Source: DATDPM01 sp041498815 (lineage in GTDB: Bacteria; Pseudomonadota; Alphaproteobacteria; DATDPM01). From it: 64,000 nt of DNA. Of this stretch, positions 21,188 through 31,016 are shown one piece after another (the first letter of the stretch is position 1; the number at the start of each line of letters is the position of its first letter). Position numbers and translations under genes: made by a program. Location: positions 1-64,000 of the forward strand of contig JBGQJC010000003.1 in the NCBI GenBank assembly GCA_041498815.1. The letters run 5' to 3'. Under the pieces are notes generated by a model. That model did not search any database and was not told where the DNA came from. It saw nothing but the letters and a program-made list of their open reading frames with translations.

Positions 21188-21220
21188 CCCCTGCGGCGGC
21201 GCGCCGCAGGGGTGTTTTTT
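21188..21220 (+). terminator. Rho-independent terminator between priA and atpH
   Basis: CCCCTGCGGC (21188-21197), a five-base loop and GCCGCAGGGG (21203-21212) pair perfectly over ten bases and are followed by TG and six Ts. A second hairpin, GGCCGC/GCGGCC at 21150-21167, lies just before it. The 306-base gap from 21074 to 21379 holds these two structures and an AT-richer tract (21300-21340) that may contain the atp promoter, but I see no convincing -35/-10 pair. I found no gene in it. Confidence 0.85.
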
Positions 21221-21379
21221 CGCCCGGCCCTTCGGTTGCAAGGCAGGGCCCGCCCGTGTTACCTATCGCTGCCTTTTCGGGCGGGCCCACGGGGCGCGTA
21301 GAAAAGGTTTTTTTGTTCGCGGGCGTTCTTAAAATTCCACCGGGAATTTCACCGGAATCCGCGCGGGGGTGAGGGGCAC

Positions 21380-21940
21380 GTGGCATCCCGACGAACGGGA
21401 GTTTCTGAAATCGCGAAGCGCTATGCCGCGGCCCTGTTCGAGCTGGCCGACGAGCAAGGCGCGCTCGATGCGGTGGCGGGGGATCTCGGCGCCCTCAAAG
21501 CCATGCTCGCCGGGTCGGAGGACCTGCGCCGCCTGGTTTTGAGCCCGATGCTCTCGCGGCGCCAGCAGGCCGCCGCCATTGACGCTATTCTCGAACGCGC
21601 GAAGGCGCATCGCATCACCCGGAACTTCGCGGGACTCGCGGCAAGCAACCGGCGCCTGTTCGCGCTCGGGCTTATGATCGATTCTTATCTCGCGGCCTTG
21701 GCCGCGCGCCGGGGCGAGGTGACGGCCGAAGTTACCGCGGCAAACGCGCTCTCCGAGGCGCAGACGAAAACGCTGGCCGAGACGCTCAAGAATCTCGTCG
21801 GCGCCAAGGTCACGATCGATTTCAAGATCGACCGCGAGATTTTGGGCGGGCTCATCGTCAAGCTGGGCTCCAAGCTGTTCGACAGTTCGCTCAAGACCAA
21901 ATTGCGCAGGCTCGAGCTTGCGATGAAAGGGACTGGCTGA
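21380..21940 (+). CDS. atpH: F1 ATP synthase subunit delta
   Basis: A 186-residue delta (OSCP-type) subunit that ties the F1 head to the peripheral stalk. The N-terminal helical domain starts VSEIAKRYAAALFELADEQGALD, and the C-terminal part has TAEVTAANALSEAQTKTLAETL and IDREILGGLIVKLGSKLFDSSLKTKL. It uses a GTG start at 21380 behind a GGGTGAGGGG purine-rich stretch. Its TGA overlaps the atpA ATG. First gene of atpHAGDC; the Fo genes are not here, as is usual in alphaproteobacteria. Confidence 0.95.
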   Translation: MASRRTGVSEIAKRYAAALFELADEQGALDAVAGDLGALKAMLAGSEDLRRLVLSPMLSRRQQAAAIDAILERAKAHRITRNFAGLAASNRRLFALGLMIDSYLAALAARRGEVTAEVTAANALSEAQTKTLAETLKNLVGAKVTIDFKIDREILGGLIVKLGSKLFDSSLKTKLRRLELAMKGTG

Positions 21941-23469
21941 TGGAAATCCGCGCCGCGGAAATCTCCGCGATCCTGAAAGAGCAAATCGCCAATTTCGGGG
22001 CCGAGGCCGACGTCGCCGAAGTCGGCCAGGTGCTGTCGGTGGGCGATGGGATCGCGCGTATTTACGGCCTCGATAAGGTGCAGGCCGGCGAGATGGTGGA
22101 GTTTCCCGGCGGCATCAAAGGAATGGCGCTCAATCTCGAGACCGACAACGTGGGCGTCGTCATCTTCGGCGACGACCGCAGCATCAAGGAAGGCGACATC
22201 GTCAAGCGCACGGGCGCGATCGTCGAGGTGCCGGTCGGAAAAGGATTGCTGGGCCGCGTCGTCGATGCGCTTGGCAATCCGATCGACGGCAAGGGCCCGG
22301 TTCGCGACGTGACCCGCACCCGCGTCGAGGTCAAGGCGCCCGGCATCATCCCGCGCCAATCGGTGCACGAGCCGATGCAGACGGGATTGAAACCGGTGGA
22401 TAGCCTGATTCCGATCGGGCGGGGCCAGCGCGAGCTCATTATCGGCGACCGGCAGACCGGCAAGACCGCGATCGCGATCGACACCATCATCAACCAGAAG
22501 CGCATCAACGCGGGCGGCGACGAATCGAAGAAGCTCTATTGCATCTATGTCGCGATCGGCCAGAAACGCTCGACCGTCGCCCAGATCTTGAAAACGCTCA
22601 CCGACTACGGGGCGATGGAATACAGCATCATCGTCGCCGCGACCGCCTCCGAGCCCGCGCCGTTGCAGTTCTTGGCGCCCTACACCGGCTGCGCCATGGG
22701 CGAATTCTTCCGCGACAACGGCATGCACGCGGTCATCTTCTACGACGATCTTTCCAAGCACGCGATCGCCTATCGCCAGATGTCGCTCTTGCTGCGCCGC
22801 CCGCCGGGGCGCGAGGCCTATCCCGGCGACGTGTTCTATCTCCACTCGCGGCTCTTGGAGCGCGCGGCCAAGATGAGCAAGGAAAACAAGGCCGGATCGC
22901 TGACCGCACTCCCCGTGATCGAGACCCAGGCGGGCGACGTTTCCGCCTATATCCCGACCAATGTGATCTCGATCACCGACGGCCAGATCTTTCTTGAAAC
23001 GGACCTTTTCTATGCCGGCGTGCGGCCGGCGGTGAACGTCGGGCTGTCGGTGAGCCGGGTGGGCTCCGCGGCGCAAATCAAGGCGATGAAGCAGGTGGCG
23101 GGCAAGATCAAGCTCGAACTCGCCCAATACCGCGAGATGGCGGCCTTCGCCCAGTTCAGCTCCGACCTCGATCCCGCGACCCAGAAATTGCTCGCCCGCG
23201 GCGCGCGTTTGACCGAGCTCTTGAAGCAGCCGCAATACCAGCCGCTCCCGGTCGAGGAGCAGGTGGTCGCGATCTTCGCTGGTGTGCGCGGGTACCTCGA
23301 TAAAATCGCCGTCGCGGACGTGACCCGGTTCGAAACCGGATATTTAAACGCGATCCGAAGCAGCGGCGCCGACATCTTGCAGGCCATCAGGTCCGAGGGC
23401 GCGCTCTCGGAAAAGACCGAGGAACGCCTCAAGGCGTTTCTCGACGGCTTCGCCAAGACATTCGCTTAA
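21940..23469 (+). CDS. atpA: F1 ATP synthase subunit alpha
   Basis: A 509-residue regulatory nucleotide-binding subunit of the F1 hexamer. The P-loop is GDRQTGKTAIAIDT; other family blocks are RGQRELIIGDRQ, QKRSTVAQI, VFYLHSRLLERAAK and PAVNVGLSVSRVGSAAQ, which carries the arginine finger. Length is standard. ATG at 21940 overlaps the atpH stop (TGATG). The N-terminal stretch AAEISAILKEQIANFG is the part that contacts the delta subunit. Nothing unusual is seen. Confidence 0.98.
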   Translation: MEIRAAEISAILKEQIANFGAEADVAEVGQVLSVGDGIARIYGLDKVQAGEMVEFPGGIKGMALNLETDNVGVVIFGDDRSIKEGDIVKRTGAIVEVPVGKGLLGRVVDALGNPIDGKGPVRDVTRTRVEVKAPGIIPRQSVHEPMQTGLKPVDSLIPIGRGQRELIIGDRQTGKTAIAIDTIINQKRINAGGDESKKLYCIYVAIGQKRSTVAQILKTLTDYGAMEYSIIVAATASEPAPLQFLAPYTGCAMGEFFRDNGMHAVIFYDDLSKHAIAYRQMSLLLRRPPGREAYPGDVFYLHSRLLERAAKMSKENKAGSLTALPVIETQAGDVSAYIPTNVISITDGQIFLETDLFYAGVRPAVNVGLSVSRVGSAAQIKAMKQVAGKIKLELAQYREMAAFAQFSSDLDPATQKLLARGARLTELLKQPQYQPLPVEEQVVAIFAGVRGYLDKIAVADVTRFETGYLNAIRSSGADILQAIRSEGALSEKTEERLKAFLDGFAKTFA

Positions 23470-23491
23470 GCGGCGCGCGGGGCGGAACACG

Positions 23492-24379
23492 ATGCCGAGC
23501 CTCAAGGACCTGCGGGTCCGCATCAAGAGCGTGAAATCCACGCAGAAGATCACCAGCGCCATGAAGATGGTGGCGGCGGCCAAGCTCAGGCGCGCCCAGG
23601 CGCAGGCGGAATCCGCGCGCCCCTATTCGGAGCGCATGTCGCGTTTGCTGCGCGCGCTGGCCGCGGCTTATGAGGGGCGCCCCGGCGCGCCGCCCTTGTT
23701 GGCTGGAACCGGAAAGGACGCGGTTCAACTCGTGATCGTCGTCACGTCCGACCGCGGGCTTTGCGGCGGATTCAATTCGAGCGTGGTGCGCGACGCCAAG
23801 CGCCTGATCCGCGAGCTGATCGGTCAGGGCAAGACGGTGAAGATCCTGTGCATCGGGCGCAAGGGCCGCGACCAGCTCAAGCGCGAGCACGGCGGACGCA
23901 TCCTCGATACCATCGAAGACATGGCGCGCCCGCGCCTCACCTTCGCCAAGGCCGAGGCGGTGGCGGCGCGCCTGGCCGCCATGTTCGAGGCGCACGAGTT
24001 CGACGCCGCAACCGTGGTATTCAACCGGTTCAAATCCGTGATCAGCCAGATCGTGACGCGCCAGCGCCTGATCCCGCTGCCGCCGCCCGAAGCCGAAAGC
24101 GAGCAGCGTGCCGGTACAGCCCGGGCCGTCTACGAATACGAGCCGGGCGAGGAAGAGCTTTTGGCCGAGCTCTTGACCCGCAATCTCGGCGTCCAGATCT
24201 TCCGCGCGCTCTTGGAAAGTTGGGCGAGCGAGCAGGGTGCCCGCATGACCGCGATGGACAACGCCACCCGCAACGCCGGCGATATGATCGACCGCATCAC
24301 GTTGTTCTACAACCGGACCCGCCAGGCCTCGATCACCCGGGAACTGATCGAGATCATCTCGGGCGCCGAGGCGTTATAA
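23492..24379 (+). CDS. atpG: F1 ATP synthase subunit gamma
   Basis: A 295-residue central rotor shaft of F1. The N-terminal helix SLKDLRVRIKSVKSTQKITSAMKMVAAAKL and C-terminal helix ARMTAMDNATRNAGDMIDRI, which form the coiled coil inside the hexamer, are both clearly present. The GLCGGFNSSV motif lies in the Rossmann-like middle domain. ATG at 23492 comes 22 bases after atpA. Normal length and organisation. Confidence 0.97.
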   Translation: MPSLKDLRVRIKSVKSTQKITSAMKMVAAAKLRRAQAQAESARPYSERMSRLLRALAAAYEGRPGAPPLLAGTGKDAVQLVIVVTSDRGLCGGFNSSVVRDAKRLIRELIGQGKTVKILCIGRKGRDQLKREHGGRILDTIEDMARPRLTFAKAEAVAARLAAMFEAHEFDAATVVFNRFKSVISQIVTRQRLIPLPPPEAESEQRAGTARAVYEYEPGEEELLAELLTRNLGVQIFRALLESWASEQGARMTAMDNATRNAGDMIDRITLFYNRTRQASITRELIEIISGAEAL

Positions 24380-24403
24380 GGAACCAGGTTCGAGGAGCAG
24401 AGG

Positions 24404-25828
<1,425 letters not shown>

Positions 25829-25846
25829 CAACGGTTGAGTAGAGCG

Positions 25847-26263
25847 ATGGCCGACACGGCTGAGAATAAACTTTCCTTCGAGCTGGTTTCGCCCGAGCGC
25901 CTGCTGTTCTCGGCCGGCGTCGACATGGTGGTGGTCCCCGGAGCCGAGGGCGACTTCGGCGTGCTGCCCGGCCACGCGCTGTTTCTGTCGTCGATACGGC
26001 CGGGCGTGATCGACGTCTATAACCGGGGCGCCGTGACCGACCGGATTTTCATATCGGGGGGATTCGCCGAGGCGACGCCCGAGCGTTGCACCGTGCTGGC
26101 GGATTCCGCCATGCCGGTATCGGATTTGAAGCGGGACGAAATCGAGGCCAAGCTCAAGGACGCCCGCGAGGACGCGGCCGATGCTTTGGACGAGCCCGCG
26201 CGCCGTGCCGCGAGCCGCGAGGCCGCGGTCTTGGAGGCGATGTTGGCTGCTATCCGCGCCTGA
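25847..26263 (+). CDS. atpC: F1 ATP synthase subunit epsilon
   Basis: A 138-residue subunit at the foot of the rotor that inhibits ATP hydrolysis. The N-terminal beta-sandwich is seen in SFELVSPERLLFSAGVDMVVVPG and GDFGVLPGHA, and the C-terminal helical part runs DLKRDEIEAKLKDAREDAADAL. I chose ATG 25847; a TTG 12 bases upstream is also in frame but lies in a poorer context. Last gene of atpHAGDC. It faces a convergent gene 22 bases away, and no strong terminator is visible in that short gap. Confidence 0.95.
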   Translation: MADTAENKLSFELVSPERLLFSAGVDMVVVPGAEGDFGVLPGHALFLSSIRPGVIDVYNRGAVTDRIFISGGFAEATPERCTVLADSAMPVSDLKRDEIEAKLKDAREDAADALDEPARRAASREAAVLEAMLAAIRA

Positions 26264-26285
26264 TTAATCCTCGGCGCTAGCCCCG

Positions 26286-26738
26286 TCAGTCCGCGATCCG
26301 CCAGGCGCCATCGGGCTCCAGGCAAGCCGTGCCGTAAGCGTTCTGCGGTCTGCCGCCCACCGTCACCGTGGTCTGGTATTCGCGGCAGGTCCGGCCGTTT
26401 TCCGCCCGGTAGGGCGCGGACGCCGGGTTGACGCGCATCGGCCGGGAATAGGTCGGAACGTAAACCGGGGCCGGCGGTGCCGCATAGACGACCGGCGGCG
26501 GCCCGTAATAGGCGGGCGGCCCGTAGTAGATCGGCGGCCGGGCGAAAAACACCCGCGGGCCGAAGAAGAACGGATGGTGAAAATGGTGGTGGAAACCGCC
26601 GGAACTGAAGCCGACGAAAACCTCGGCCGAAGCCGTCTGCGGGGCGAGCGCCACCAGGGCGAAGCCCAAGGCCAGCGCCGCAAAGAAGGGATTAGCCGGC
26701 CTGCGGCCGGCCGGCGGATGAGTCGATGTCTCGCGCAT
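26286..26738 (-). CDS. Secreted His/Pro/Tyr-rich protein with surface-antigen-like C-terminus
   Basis: A 150-residue exported protein. After a signal peptide (hydrophobic ALALGFALVALAPQTASA, cleavage near residue 38) comes a stretch rich in His, Phe, Pro and Tyr (SSGGFHHHFHHPFFFGP, then repeated YYGPP). A small domain TCREYQTTVTVGGRPQNAYG...CLEPDGAWRI follows, which resembles the C-terminal unit of RT0821/Lpp0805-type surface proteins. The start at 26738 has GGGAGG eight bases upstream; an earlier ATG does not. The role is unknown; the His cluster could bind metal. It converges with atpC. Confidence 0.7.
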   Translation of the reverse strand: MRETSTHPPAGRRPANPFFAALALGFALVALAPQTASAEVFVGFSSGGFHHHFHHPFFFGPRVFFARPPIYYGPPAYYGPPPVVYAAPPAPVYVPTYSRPMRVNPASAPYRAENGRTCREYQTTVTVGGRPQNAYGTACLEPDGAWRIAD

Positions 26739-26936
26739 GGAACCTCCCATACGAGCATTTCACGGCGCGGGGCCTTGAATCCTGCGCCGGCACCAAGCCC
26801 AAGATGCCCCCAAATTATGTCCAATTTTGGGTTCGTCCCCGGGCCGGTGCCCCCTACCGCGACGGTTGAAGGCGGTAACACAGTCCATATAATACCGGTT
26901 CCGGAACGAAGATCTGATGGGGCGTTGGGTTCACCC

Positions 26937-27764
26937 GTGTCTGCGAACACCAGAAAGCATTGGACGCTCGATGACATTCCCTGGGGCCGGTTCGAGCCTG
27001 CCGAGGTCGATCCCCTGATCCTGGCCGCGGTCAAGGCCGCGAGCCTGGTGGAAGGGAACAGCGGCGATTACGGCGAGTATCTGTGCAACGTGTTCGCCGA
27101 CGACCCCGAGTTCCAGCAGGCCGCCCGCGATTGGGCGAGGGAAGAGATCCAGCACGGACACGCGCTCGGCAGGTGGGCGCGGCTCGCCGATCCCGGATTC
27201 GATTTCGAGGACGCCCGGCGCCATTTTACCGAAGGATACCGGATTCCGGTGGCATCGACCGCCTCGGTCCGCGGGTCGCGCGCGGGCGAACTGATCGCAC
27301 GCTGCGTGGTCGAGACCGGGACCAACTCCTTTTACACTTCACTCGCCGAGGCGACGGACGAACCGGTGTTGAAGGCGATCTGCCGGCGCATCGCGGCCGA
27401 CGAGCTTCGCCATTACAAGCTGTTCTATTCCTATATGAAGCGGTATCTGGCGCGCGAGCCCCTCGGCGTCTGGGCCCGGGTCAAGGTTGTGCTCGGGCGC
27501 CTGATCGAAAGCACGGATGACGAGCTCGCCTACGCCTATCATGCCGCAAACGGCCATGGCGCCTATGATCGCGAACGCAACGTCCGCGACCATGCGTTAC
27601 GCGCCTTTGCCCATTACCGTCCCCATCACATCGATCGCGCGGTCGCGATGGTGCTGAAGGCGGTGGGGGTGACGCCGAACGGATGGCTCGGGCGCGTTCT
27701 GTCCAGGCTCGTTTTCCGGTTCATGCAATTCCGCTTGCGGCGCCTTGCGGCCGAAACCCGCTAA
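26937..27764 (+). CDS. Ferritin-like di-iron fold protein
   Basis: A 275-residue, all-helical protein. It carries two E-x-x-H motifs typical of carboxylate-bridged di-iron proteins (EEIQHGHALGRWA near residues 69-81 and ADELRHYKLFY near 158-168) and a glutamate in VVETGTNSFY, so a ferritin-like four-helix bundle is likely. Similar proteins are common in alphaproteobacteria; their substrate is unknown. I chose GTG 26937 because SANTRKHWTLDDIPWGRF is where family similarity begins; the frame stays open far upstream. It converges with rppH, the two stops overlapping by four bases. Confidence 0.7.
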   Translation: MSANTRKHWTLDDIPWGRFEPAEVDPLILAAVKAASLVEGNSGDYGEYLCNVFADDPEFQQAARDWAREEIQHGHALGRWARLADPGFDFEDARRHFTEGYRIPVASTASVRGSRAGELIARCVVETGTNSFYTSLAEATDEPVLKAICRRIAADELRHYKLFYSYMKRYLAREPLGVWARVKVVLGRLIESTDDELAYAYHAANGHGAYDRERNVRDHALRAFAHYRPHHIDRAVAMVLKAVGVTPNGWLGRVLSRLVFRFMQFRLRRLAAETR

Positions 27765-28252
27765 CGGGGCATCGATTCGATCAACGGCCCGAATTCACCC
27801 ACCAGATCCTCATAGAGATTACGTTTGAACGGCACGATGAGCCGCGGGAGTTCCATGATCGCGACCCATTTCCAATCGAGGAATTCGGGATCGTCGGTTT
27901 CGATGTCGATATCGGAATCACGGCCCGTGAACCGGGCGAGAAACCATTTCTGAGTCTGGCCGCGGTAGCGCCCGCCCCAGATTTTCGGCACCAGGCCGGC
28001 GGGCAGGTCGTAAGTAAGCCAGTGCCCGCTTTCGGCGATGATCTTGGCCTTATCGGTGCCGATCTCTTCGCGAAGCTCGCGCAAGGCGGCGGCTCTGGGG
28101 CGTTCGCCGGAATCGATACCGCCTTGGGGCATTTGCCAGGCTTTGCTCGGCATGTCAATGCGGCGCGCGACCAGGACCTTGCGGTCGCCGTTCACCAGCA
28201 TCACGCCGACACCCTTGCGGTAGGGCAGCGCCGCGATGTCGCGCGGCTTCAT
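27761..28252 (-). CDS. rppH: RNA pyrophosphohydrolase (Nudix)
   Basis: A 163-residue Nudix enzyme that removes pyrophosphate from 5'-triphosphate mRNA ends and so starts decay. The Nudix box runs GGIDSGERPR then AALRELREEIGT (residues 45-67) with all conserved Glu residues. The start LPYRKGVGVML and WKWVAIMELPRLIVPFKR are typical of alphaproteobacterial RppH. ATG at 28252 overlaps the stop of the deacetylase gene upstream (ATGA), so translation is coupled. It is the last gene of the gpmI-envC-ctpA-deacetylase-rppH run. Confidence 0.93.
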   Translation of the reverse strand: MKPRDIAALPYRKGVGVMLVNGDRKVLVARRIDMPSKAWQMPQGGIDSGERPRAAALRELREEIGTDKAKIIAESGHWLTYDLPAGLVPKIWGGRYRGQTQKWFLARFTGRDSDIDIETDDPEFLDWKWVAIMELPRLIVPFKRNLYEDLVGEFGPLIESMPR

Positions 28253-29580
28253 TTGAGCGATTGCTTGCCGGCGATGGCGGAGACGGGGGCGATGGCGAAT
28301 CCATCTTTTTCGGCCTTCGGCACCCAAGCAGCGACGCGCTCCATGGTCACCGGATAGGATGTGCCCATGGCGATGGCGAACCCGGTCTTTTTCGCGACCG
28401 CCTCGACGTCCGCCAATTGGCGGTCGATGGCGTCGCGCGAGGCTTCGGAATCGATGAAGCGGTTGTTGTAGGCCCAGGCCATGCCGGCGTCGCTCGCCAT
28501 TTTGGCGGCCAAGCTTTGGTCCGTCGAGCGGCTGTCCAGAAACAAGAGGCCGCGCACCTTCATCGCCCCGATGACGGGGCTCAGATCCTTGCCCGAGGTG
28601 GTGAAGCGCGATCCCATGCGGTTGGTCACGCCCACGTAACCGGTGCCGCGCGACAGCAGCCATTCCATCTTGAACAGATTTTGTTTGGGATCGATCGAGG
28701 TGAGGAGCGTATAGGGCCCGGGATCCTGTTGGGGATAGTCCATGGGCTCCATCGGCAGATCGATCAGCACCTCGTGGCCCGCGGCGCGCGCCAAATTCAT
28801 CCACTGCTCGAGCCCCTTGGCATAGGGCGAAAACGCCAGGGTGACGGATCCCGGAAGCTGCTGGATCGCGGTCTCGGTCGCGGCCCCCGACAACCCGAGA
28901 TCGGTGACGACGACGGCGATCCGCGGCCGCTTGTCGGAATCATCGAACGGCCGGGCATAGACCTTCCAGGGCTGGCGCCCGTCGGGCCCGATGATCGGAA
29001 GCGGCCCTTGGCGCCCGTGCTCGAGCAACGCCGGATCGGTCGGCGCCAGCTTCGGTTCGGGCAGCGCCGCGAGGTTGGTCGTTGTCGCGGGCGGTTCTTC
29101 CGGCGGCGCTTCGCTTGGCGCCGGTTTCGGCGCCTTGGTCTCTTTGGCCGGCTCGGGATGCTTCAAGGCGGCGGGTTTCGGCGGATGGATTTCCGCCGTC
29201 TTCACCTCGACCGGTTCGGGTTCGGGCGCCTTGGCTTCGGCCGGTTTCGGCTCGGGCGCCGCCGCCGGTAATGGCTCGGGCTTGGCGGCTTCAGGAGGCG
29301 GAACCTGCGCTTGTGCTTCCGGTTGGGCGGGCTGGGCTTCGGGCTGCGGGATCGGCGCAGCCCCCGATTCCGTCGGCCCGGTGGTCTCGGTGGGCGCCGT
29401 TCCGGGCATAGCGGGGATCTTGGCCGTAGCGTGGGGGATCTGGGCGATCAGCCCTTGCTCGCCGCCGTAGAAATAAAGCCAGGCGATGACTCCTGCGACC
29501 AGGGCGAAGAGAATCAGGCAGGCGACCGCAATCGGGCCCGCAGCTTGCCGCACCTCGAAATCGTCCGTATCTCTCGTCAC
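28249..29580 (-). CDS. Divergent polysaccharide deacetylase, membrane-anchored
   Basis: A 443-residue protein with an N-terminal transmembrane helix (residues 15-38), a long Pro/Ala/Glu-rich linker (about 55-190) that could span part of the periplasm, and a C-terminal domain beginning RPRIAVVVTDLGLSG. That domain has the divergent polysaccharide deacetylase (YibQ-type) pattern: the Asp in VTDLG, GHEVLIDLPMEPMDYP and LLFLDSRSTDQS. Such genes accompany envC and ctpA in many proteobacteria, which points to cell-wall or envelope glycan processing. The metal site is weaker than in true NodB-type deacetylases, so activity is uncertain. Confidence 0.85.
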   Translation of the reverse strand: MTRDTDDFEVRQAAGPIAVACLILFALVAGVIAWLYFYGGEQGLIAQIPHATAKIPAMPGTAPTETTGPTESGAAPIPQPEAQPAQPEAQAQVPPPEAAKPEPLPAAAPEPKPAEAKAPEPEPVEVKTAEIHPPKPAALKHPEPAKETKAPKPAPSEAPPEEPPATTTNLAALPEPKLAPTDPALLEHGRQGPLPIIGPDGRQPWKVYARPFDDSDKRPRIAVVVTDLGLSGAATETAIQQLPGSVTLAFSPYAKGLEQWMNLARAAGHEVLIDLPMEPMDYPQQDPGPYTLLTSIDPKQNLFKMEWLLSRGTGYVGVTNRMGSRFTTSGKDLSPVIGAMKVRGLLFLDSRSTDQSLAAKMASDAGMAWAYNNRFIDSEASRDAIDRQLADVEAVAKKTGFAIAMGTSYPVTMERVAAWVPKAEKDGFAIAPVSAIAGKQSLK

Positions 29581-29612
29581 CCCATGGCCCGCCGCGGCCG
29601 ATCGGCCGAGCG

Positions 29613-31016
29613 CTAATTTGCCGCCCGCTGCTTCATGAGAGCAAGACCGCGCAACAGATCGACGGCGCGTGAGAGCTGATAATCGTTCGGCCCCCCCATC
29701 TCGATCTCCTGATTCTGGGGCGGCTGGGCGTTGGGCTCTTTGCCGGGCGCGCCCGCCTGGCCGGTCGCGGGCTGGCCGCTTGGCGGATTGCCGCTTTGCG
29801 GCTTTGCCTTGATGTCCGGGGTCTTGTTTTCGGGCGTCTTCTTTTCCTCGCCCGAAGGTTTCGACTGGTCGGGATTCGGCAAGGCGCCCTTGAGATCGGC
29901 CTCGCGCCGGCGGGCCGGAGTTTCCACCGGCTCGACCCTGGCCTGCGCCACCTCGATATCCGGCTCGATCCCCTTGCCCTGGATCGAACGGCCCGAAGGC
30001 GTGTAATAGCGCGCCGTGGTGAGGCGCATCGCGCCCTTGTTGCTGAGCGGGATGATCGTCTGCACCGATCCTTTACCGAAGGAGGTGGTGCCCATGGCGA
30101 TGGCGCGGTGATGATCCTGCAAGGCGCCGGCCACGATTTCGGAGGCCGAAGCCGACCCGCCGTTGATGAGCACCACGAGCGGCATGTTGTCCGCCAAATC
30201 CCCGGGGCGCGCGTTGAAGCGCTGGGCCATGTCGGGCTTCCGCCCCCGGGTCGAGACGATCTCGCCCTTGTCGATGAAGGAGTCGGAGACGGAGACCGCC
30301 TGATCCAGCAACCCGCCCGGGTTGTTGCGGAGATCGAGGATGTAACCCTTGAGCTTGTCGCCCGTCTTGGCCTTGATCTCGCTGATCGCGGATTCGAGGC
30401 CAGTTTGGGTCTGCTCGTTGAAGGTGGTGATGCGGATGTAACCGATGTCGTTTTCGACGTGCGAGCGCACCGATTGGATCTTGACGACGGCGCGCGTGAG
30501 CGACAGATCGAAGGGCTCCTGCCCCTCGCGCGCGATGGTGAGCTTGATCGCGGTATCCACGGGCCCGCGCATCTTGTCCACGGCCTCTTGCAGCGTCATG
30601 CCCAGCACCGAATTGCCGTCCAAGTGGGTGATGACGTCGCCCGGTTTGACGCCGGCCTTCGCTGCGGGCGTGTCGTCGATGGGCGAGACCACCTTGACGA
30701 AACCGTTTTCCATCGTGACTTCGATGCCGAGCCCGCCGAACTCGCCCTTGGTTTGGACCTGCATGTCCTTGAAGTTGTCGGGATTCAAATAGCTCGAATG
30801 GGGATCGAGCGAGGTCAACATGCCGTTGATTGCGGCCTCGATCAGCTTGCCGTCGGTAACTTCCTCGACGTAATCGGCGCGCACGCGCTCGAAAACCTCG
30901 CCGAACAGATTGAGTTGGCGGTAGGTGTCGGAAGCTCCCTCTTCCCCGTAGAGCGCCATCGGTGCCAGCAGCAGAACCCCGCCTGCCAGCGCCATCAGTC
31001 CAAACTTACGCATCAT
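29613..31016 (-). CDS. ctpA: Carboxyl-terminal processing protease (S41 family)
   Basis: A 467-residue periplasmic serine protease. It has a signal peptide (residues 2-24), an N-terminal helical region, a PDZ domain (about 95-165, PIDDTPAAKAGVKPGDVI) and a peptidase S41 domain. The catalytic Ser is in GGSASASEIVAGAL and the Lys about 25 residues later in TTSFGKGSVQT. The tail after residue 370 is a Pro/Gln/Lys-rich low-complexity extension. The start ATGATG overlaps the envC TGA. In this neighbourhood CtpA most likely trims cell-wall hydrolases or their regulators; that is inference from context. Confidence 0.94.
   Translation of the reverse strand: MMRKFGLMALAGGVLLLAPMALYGEEGASDTYRQLNLFGEVFERVRADYVEEVTDGKLIEAAINGMLTSLDPHSSYLNPDNFKDMQVQTKGEFGGLGIEVTMENGFVKVVSPIDDTPAAKAGVKPGDVITHLDGNSVLGMTLQEAVDKMRGPVDTAIKLTIAREGQEPFDLSLTRAVVKIQSVRSHVENDIGYIRITTFNEQTQTGLESAISEIKAKTGDKLKGYILDLRNNPGGLLDQAVSVSDSFIDKGEIVSTRGRKPDMAQRFNARPGDLADNMPLVVLINGGSASASEIVAGALQDHHRAIAMGTTSFGKGSVQTIIPLSNKGAMRLTTARYYTPSGRSIQGKGIEPDIEVAQARVEPVETPARRREADLKGALPNPDQSKPSGEEKKTPENKTPDIKAKPQSGNPPSGQPATGQAGAPGKEPNAQPPQNQEIEMGGPNDYQLSRAVDLLRGLALMKQRAAN

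Noticed and set aside
28253..28804. Upstream extension of the rppH frame
   Set aside because: The extra residues are out-of-frame sequence of the deacetylase gene; the ATG at 28252 fits the ATGA overlap and the family start.
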